A DNA stretch of 64,000 bases from Enterococcus hulanensis (lineage in GTDB: Bacteria > Bacillota > Bacilli > Lactobacillales > Enterococcaceae), in assembly GCF_005405485.1 (NCBI RefSeq), contig NZ_BJED01000012.1:62001-126000 (forward strand), written 5' to 3'. The notes under the pieces were generated by a model. The model was not told where the DNA came from. It saw nothing but the letters and a program-made list of their open reading frames with translations, and did not search any database. Below are positions 60,896 to 64,000 of this stretch, in pieces. The number at the start of each line of letters is the position of its first letter. Within the stretch, counting starts at the first letter, position 1. The translations under genes and the position numbers were made by a program.

Positions 60896-60906
60896 ACCTG
60901 CGAGTG

Positions 60907-60936
60907 AACTATTTGACTACACAATCTCAAATAGTT
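60907..60936 (-). promoter_or_regulatory. hairpin just before the ECF S start codon
   Basis: AACTATTTGA and TCAAATAGTT form a perfect 10-bp stem with a 10-base loop, ending 11 bases from the ATG at 60895. It lies between an upstream AAGAGGAAA-type sequence and the weak SD, so could control ribosome access. Confidence 0.5.
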
Positions 60937-61026
60937 TCCTCTTCACTTCCCTTCTCATTTCGATTTAGGTGCCTGTTGCTTGAAGATGAGTAAATCATGA
61001 ATAATTTCTATTTGTTTCTTAATATA

Positions 61027-61055
61027 ATTATTGTACCAGATTTAGGGAGTGTAAA
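61027..61055 (-). promoter_or_regulatory. probable SigA promoter of the ECF S gene
   Basis: Minus strand TTTACA (61050-61055) and AATAAT (61027-61032) with a 17-bp spacer, about 130 bases upstream of the start codon. Confidence 0.6.
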
Positions 61056-61153
61056 GAAAACCATTTTGATGCGTGTTTTATTATTATTTTGCATGGAATG
61101 ATTCGTAGAAATACTGCCCGCCTTCCCAAAGCAGGATAAATTAAGCAATTATG

Positions 61154-61206
61154 CAAAGAAAGCCTAAACAATCAGAATAACGTCCAACTGCTTAGGCTTT
61201 CTTTGT
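61154..61206 (-). terminator. terminator after the KDG kinase gene
   Basis: CAAAGAAAGCCTAA pairs with TTAGGCTTTCTTTG (14-bp stem, loop about 25 bases), with a T-rich run on the minus strand. Confidence 0.75.
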
Positions 61207-61207
61207 A

Positions 61208-62203
61208 TTAACGTATCAAATCAATTCCGGGATTTTCCAGCACCGTAAGAACCTGCTCCTTAGCAGTCAACGGCACATCTCCGTGAATGGTATGCGCCAA
61301 GACAGCATTCATTGTCGCAAATTCCACCGTATCAGCTAATGACCAATTATCAGCATAGCCTGCCAAAACACCTGCGGCATAAGCATCACCGGCACCGATC
61401 CGATCTAATATAGTCAGTTCACGACTGGTACTGACAGCCTGTTCCTTCCTATTATAAAGGAAGCCCTGCAGCTGCTTCTGAGTCCCCGCGGAAATTCTTT
61501 TCGTTCCAGCGAACCACTCTATTTGATAAGTCTCCATAAAGCTGCGAATCAACTCGTCCTCATTTTCCGTCCGCTGCATCTGCAGCAGATCAGTCAAATC
61601 CCTTGTGCTGCCAAAAACGATGTCGCAATAAGGTAAAATCATTTCATACTGTTCCTTCATAAAAGCTAGCTTATTCGGTTCAGTATTCAAACTAGGCCGG
61701 AAGTTAAAATCAAAACAAACTTTTTTGCCAGCCTCAGCTGCCCTTTTGGCCAAGTCATGTGCAGCACTTCGCGTCTCGTCAGTTAAGCTTAATGAGATCC
61801 CGCAAATATGAATCAAATCATTGACCGCCAAAGCTGCATCAAAATCATAAGCTTCATGGCTGCTTACACCAAATGAGCTATGATGCCGGTTCTGATAGGT
61901 TACCTGAGTCGGACGCTGACCATAGCCGTTCTCCGCGAAATAACTGCCAATATGATGATGAGCAAACTGTAATAACTCCGTATTGATCCCGTATTTCGCA
62001 ATCGCTGATTTAGCCACCTGACCTAGACGGTTATCCGGCAATACGGTCACCAGAGATGTCCGGTAACCGAACTGCGCCAGATTAGCCATGATATTGACGC
62101 CAGTTCCTGTATAATCCATCCGCAACTCATTCGTTTGATCCAACAATAGATATTCTGGTGGAGATAACCGCAACATCACTTCGCCAAAAGCCGCAAATCT
62201 CAT
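61208..62203 (-). CDS. PfkB-family carbohydrate kinase, 2-keto-3-deoxygluconate kinase-like
   Basis: 331 residues. PfkB ribokinase fold: GEVMLRLSPPEYLLLDQTNE near the start and TGVNIMANLAQFGY, with the ATP/active-site signature ILDRIGAGDAYAAGVLAGY (catalytic D in GAGD). Closest in plan to 2-dehydro-3-deoxygluconokinase (KdgK), which makes KDPG from KDG and ATP. It precedes the DgaF-type aldolase gene by function and follows it by transcription, so KDG to KDPG to pyruvate and glyceraldehyde-3-P is the likely pathway. Ends at the terminator 61154-61206. Confidence 0.88.
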   Translation of the reverse strand: MRFAAFGEVMLRLSPPEYLLLDQTNELRMDYTGTGVNIMANLAQFGYRTSLVTVLPDNRLGQVAKSAIAKYGINTELLQFAHHHIGSYFAENGYGQRPTQVTYQNRHHSSFGVSSHEAYDFDAALAVNDLIHICGISLSLTDETRSAAHDLAKRAAEAGKKVCFDFNFRPSLNTEPNKLAFMKEQYEMILPYCDIVFGSTRDLTDLLQMQRTENEDELIRSFMETYQIEWFAGTKRISAGTQKQLQGFLYNRKEQAVSTSRELTILDRIGAGDAYAAGVLAGYADNWSLADTVEFATMNAVLAHTIHGDVPLTAKEQVLTVLENPGIDLIR

Positions 62204-62257
62204 AGAATTTCTCCTTTTTCCTCTTAATGTATTTCTCTTTATAATCAGAATTCCTTT

Positions 62258-62998
62258 TTATTTCAATGTATTTTTACACATTTCCAATAATTTCTTGACG
62301 TCTTCTGGTCGAGTATCACCCGTTGCTGAATCAATGATTGAGCTGTAGACATGTGGAATGATCTTCTTAACGCCGGCATCTACCGCGATTTGAAGAATTT
62401 CTTCAAAGTTTTCCAAATCGATTCCGCCAGTAGGTTCCAGATAGAAATCATATTTTGCACAAGCTTTGGCAACTGCTTTAAATTCCTCTTTGTGCGCTAA
62501 GCCCTTCATTGGGAAGTATTTGATTGAACTTCCACCCATGTCCTGCAACAGCTTGATCGCTGTTTCGATTGGAACAATTCCTTCCGCTCCTTGTGAGCTT
62601 AACGGACCCGTCGCGATATTTACATAGCCGACTTTTCCTGTTGGCGATACCAGCCCGTTAATGACCGTTTCCGTTTGGCCTAATAACGCTCTAGATGTAC
62701 CGACTCCCGTAAACACTTGATTCACATGCTGCGGCTGCAGCTTTCCTGAGATTCGCGAGACCATTTGACTTTGATTGGGATCACCTGCTCCCAAGCCGAC
62801 TGATAAAGCATTGTTCGTTGCTCCCTGATACTTTTTCATATCTGTAATTGCCGCTTCATCGTTCACATAATTTTTTGATAAAACACCTAATACGACGTGC
62901 TCTTCGGCTGCTTCATAACAATCTTTGGCATTCTCCACTGAGTTAGCCAAAACATTTAAACAAATTCGATCTTCTAAATAATTCGGTAGTAATGACAT
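62258..62998 (-). CDS. DgaF-type 2-dehydro-3-deoxy-phosphogluconate aldolase
   Basis: 246 residues of the KDGP aldolase family (DgaF). GVLSKNYVNDEAAITDMKK, GLGAGDPNQ, SIKYFPMKGL and LEPTGGIDLENF are its conserved blocks; the lysine in SIKYFPMKG would be the Schiff-base residue. DgaF of Salmonella splits KDGP to pyruvate and glyceraldehyde-3-phosphate in D-glucosaminate breakdown. Located between the DgaE-like gene and the KDG kinase gene in one direction, with 14 bases from the former. Confidence 0.9.
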   Translation of the reverse strand: MSLLPNYLEDRICLNVLANSVENAKDCYEAAEEHVVLGVLSKNYVNDEAAITDMKKYQGATNNALSVGLGAGDPNQSQMVSRISGKLQPQHVNQVFTGVGTSRALLGQTETVINGLVSPTGKVGYVNIATGPLSSQGAEGIVPIETAIKLLQDMGGSSIKYFPMKGLAHKEEFKAVAKACAKYDFYLEPTGGIDLENFEEILQIAVDAGVKKIIPHVYSSIIDSATGDTRPEDVKKLLEMCKNTLK

Positions 62999-63012
62999 TG
63001 TTTTGCCCCTTC

Positions 63013-64000
63013 TTATTCCATAATATCGCGTAAACGTTTCGTGATCATTGCCATTTCCTGCTCATTCACTGAACGGATATCAAATTCAATAATCCCGTTA
63101 TTCGCTTGGTATTCTCTCGTGTAAACGGCTGGTGATTCCTTTTTCAGTTCGGCGATGACTTCTTTTGCTGTCCGACTGCCTGAAACCTGCACGCTTCCAC
63201 GATAAATATCTCGTCCAGCACCATCTTGGACAATTTTTGCAGATAAATCTTTGATCTGATTAACTGATTCAATAAACGGCGCTAATCTTTCCTTCATAGA
63301 ATCCCCTGATTCGCTGCCGTTTTTTAAGTAATCCTCGATTGCTTGGGTAAAGCCGAGAATATTGTCTTTGCCGATTTTCATAGCTCTGCCGATCCCTTTG
63401 CCCTGCAATCGAATCCATTCAATTTTATCCTGCTTGCCGATCACCAAACCAGCACTCGGTCCTTCCATCGCTTTTGCCCCAGAATAAATCACTAAATCAG
63501 CACCCGCTTTACTGTAAAAGAATAAATCTTCTTCCGCAGCTGCATCTATGATCAACGGAAGCTGATTTCTCTTTGCCACTGCTGCGGCATCTTCTACCGA
63601 CAGCATACTTTTTTGAACCGTATGATGGCTTTTAATGTATAGAATCGCCGCAGTATTTTCCGTAATCATCATTTCTAAATGCTCCGCTGAACACATATTG
63701 GCATAACCAGCTTCTACCACTCGTCCTCCGCCTTGCTCAACCATTACTTCTACCGGCGTACCATAATCGACATTATGCCCTTTCGGTAAAATGATCTCAC
63801 GTTTTGTGATTCGCTCCGTGTAAGGATGATACGCATGGTACACGTCTCCTTGACCGATCACTGCCGCGATACTTTGAGCAATTCCGGCTGAAGCGGAAGA
63901 TACGATCTGTGCATCTTCAACTTTTAGCAGCTTCGCGATATAAGCGCCCGTCTTTTCACTTAAATCAGCCATTTCGAAAAAGTGTTCTCCGCCAAAGCGC
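63013..64000 (-). CDS. DgaE-like PLP enzyme (SelA fold), N-terminus outside window
   Basis: The frame is open through base 64000, so about 328 C-terminal residues are seen and the start lies beyond the window; an internal ATG at 63972 is not the start. The SelA-like PLP fold is visible: VSSASAGIAQSIAAVIG, LPLIIDAAAEED and DLVIYSGAKAMEGPSAG with the PLP-binding lysine. The family includes D-glucosaminate-6-phosphate ammonia lyase (DgaE), which forms KDGP; with DgaF and a KDG kinase next to it, a role in hexosaminate or hexonate breakdown is likely. Confirming this needs the missing part. Confidence 0.85.
   Translation of the reverse strand, partial: RFGGEHFFEMADLSEKTGAYIAKLLKVEDAQIVSSASAGIAQSIAAVIGQGDVYHAYHPYTERITKREIILPKGHNVDYGTPVEVMVEQGGGRVVEAGYANMCSAEHLEMMITENTAAILYIKSHHTVQKSMLSVEDAAAVAKRNQLPLIIDAAAEEDLFFYSKAGADLVIYSGAKAMEGPSAGLVIGKQDKIEWIRLQGKGIGRAMKIGKDNILGFTQAIEDYLKNGSESGDSMKERLAPFIESVNQIKDLSAKIVQDGAGRDIYRGSVQVSGSRTAKEVIAELKKESPAVYTREYQANNGIIEFDIRSVNEQEMAMITKRLRDIME

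Larger units (their letters stand above)
60896..61207. other. 312-bp gap upstream of the ECF S gene
   Basis: From right to left: the terminator of the KDG kinase gene (61154-61206), a promoter for the ECF S gene (61027-61055) and its ~120-nt leader ending in a hairpin (60907-60936). No other gene is seen. Confidence 0.7.

Noticed and set aside
63013-63972. Complete DgaE-like gene starting at ATG 63972
   Set aside because: The frame stays open with family-like residues up to the window edge, so this ATG is internal.

Overview
The window looks like chromosomal DNA of a low-GC Gram-positive lactic acid bacterium, most probably an Enterococcus. This is inferred from strong AGGAGG-type ribosome binding sites, frequent TTG/GTG starts, several PTS operons with PRD-containing regulators, RAT/antiterminator control, Mga-like regulators, a SipW-type signal peptidase and family-typical small proteins (DUF3796, TraX-like, RNHCP). 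No rRNA, tRNA, CRISPR array, prophage or insertion sequence was seen. The presence of an [FeFe] hydrogenase is unusual enough that the species cannot be named from sequence alone.

Layout. 1-1085: end of a LacI-type regulator and a small membrane protein. 1289-9646 (minus strand): a mannose-family PTS operon (IIA, IIB, IIC, IID) with four catabolic enzymes (zinc dehydrogenase, SIS-domain isomerase, SDR, ribulose-phosphate-epimerase-like enzyme), a consensus sigma-54 promoter, an upstream array of three 22-bp-phased repeats and a LevR-type sigma-54 activator. 9812-14245: small regulators and enzymes (AraC and GyrI-like proteins, serine hydrolase, DUF1697, acetyltransferase, DUF6506). 14301-19050: a two-component system next to an FtsX-type ABC transporter. 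19329-21099: DUF3796/XRE pair and a GlcU-like transporter. 21169-26275: an alpha-glucoside-type PTS operon with GH4 glucosidase, ChbG-like deacetylase and LicT-type antiterminator, containing two RAT/terminator switches and a cre-like site. 26562-44529: mixed housekeeping and accessory genes (PepSY lipoprotein, acetyltransferase, TraX, Mga-like regulator, BtrH-like protein, MerR regulators, VOC proteins, DJ-1, Lrp, TetR plus a large ABC permease, RsgA fused to RNHCP, LacI with its operator). 45052-49316: three genes for a multimeric NAD-linked [FeFe] hydrogenase. 49468-60262: a surface/secretion locus with two divergent Mga-like regulators, SipW-type signal peptidase, two SipW-type exported proteins, a sortase-type anchored protein and a very large secreted RCC1-repeat protein. 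60350-64000: ECF transporter S component and a KDG kinase / KDPG aldolase / DgaE-like operon cut by the window edge.

How it works together. The window is dominated by sugar import and breakdown loci, each with its own control: sigma-54 plus LevR for the first, antitermination plus probable CcpA for the second, and an autoregulating LacI promoter elsewhere. The hydrogenase would couple NADH (and probably ferredoxin) oxidation to H2 release during fermentation, although no HydEFG maturases are in view. The strongest candidate for a little-described system is the SipW/RCC1 locus: a dedicated signal peptidase, translationally coupled to its regulator, with TasA/CalY-like cargo, an FPxTG-type anchored partner and a 1324-residue RCC1-repeat secreted protein. 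A 39-bp two-part palindrome lies between the divergent regulators.
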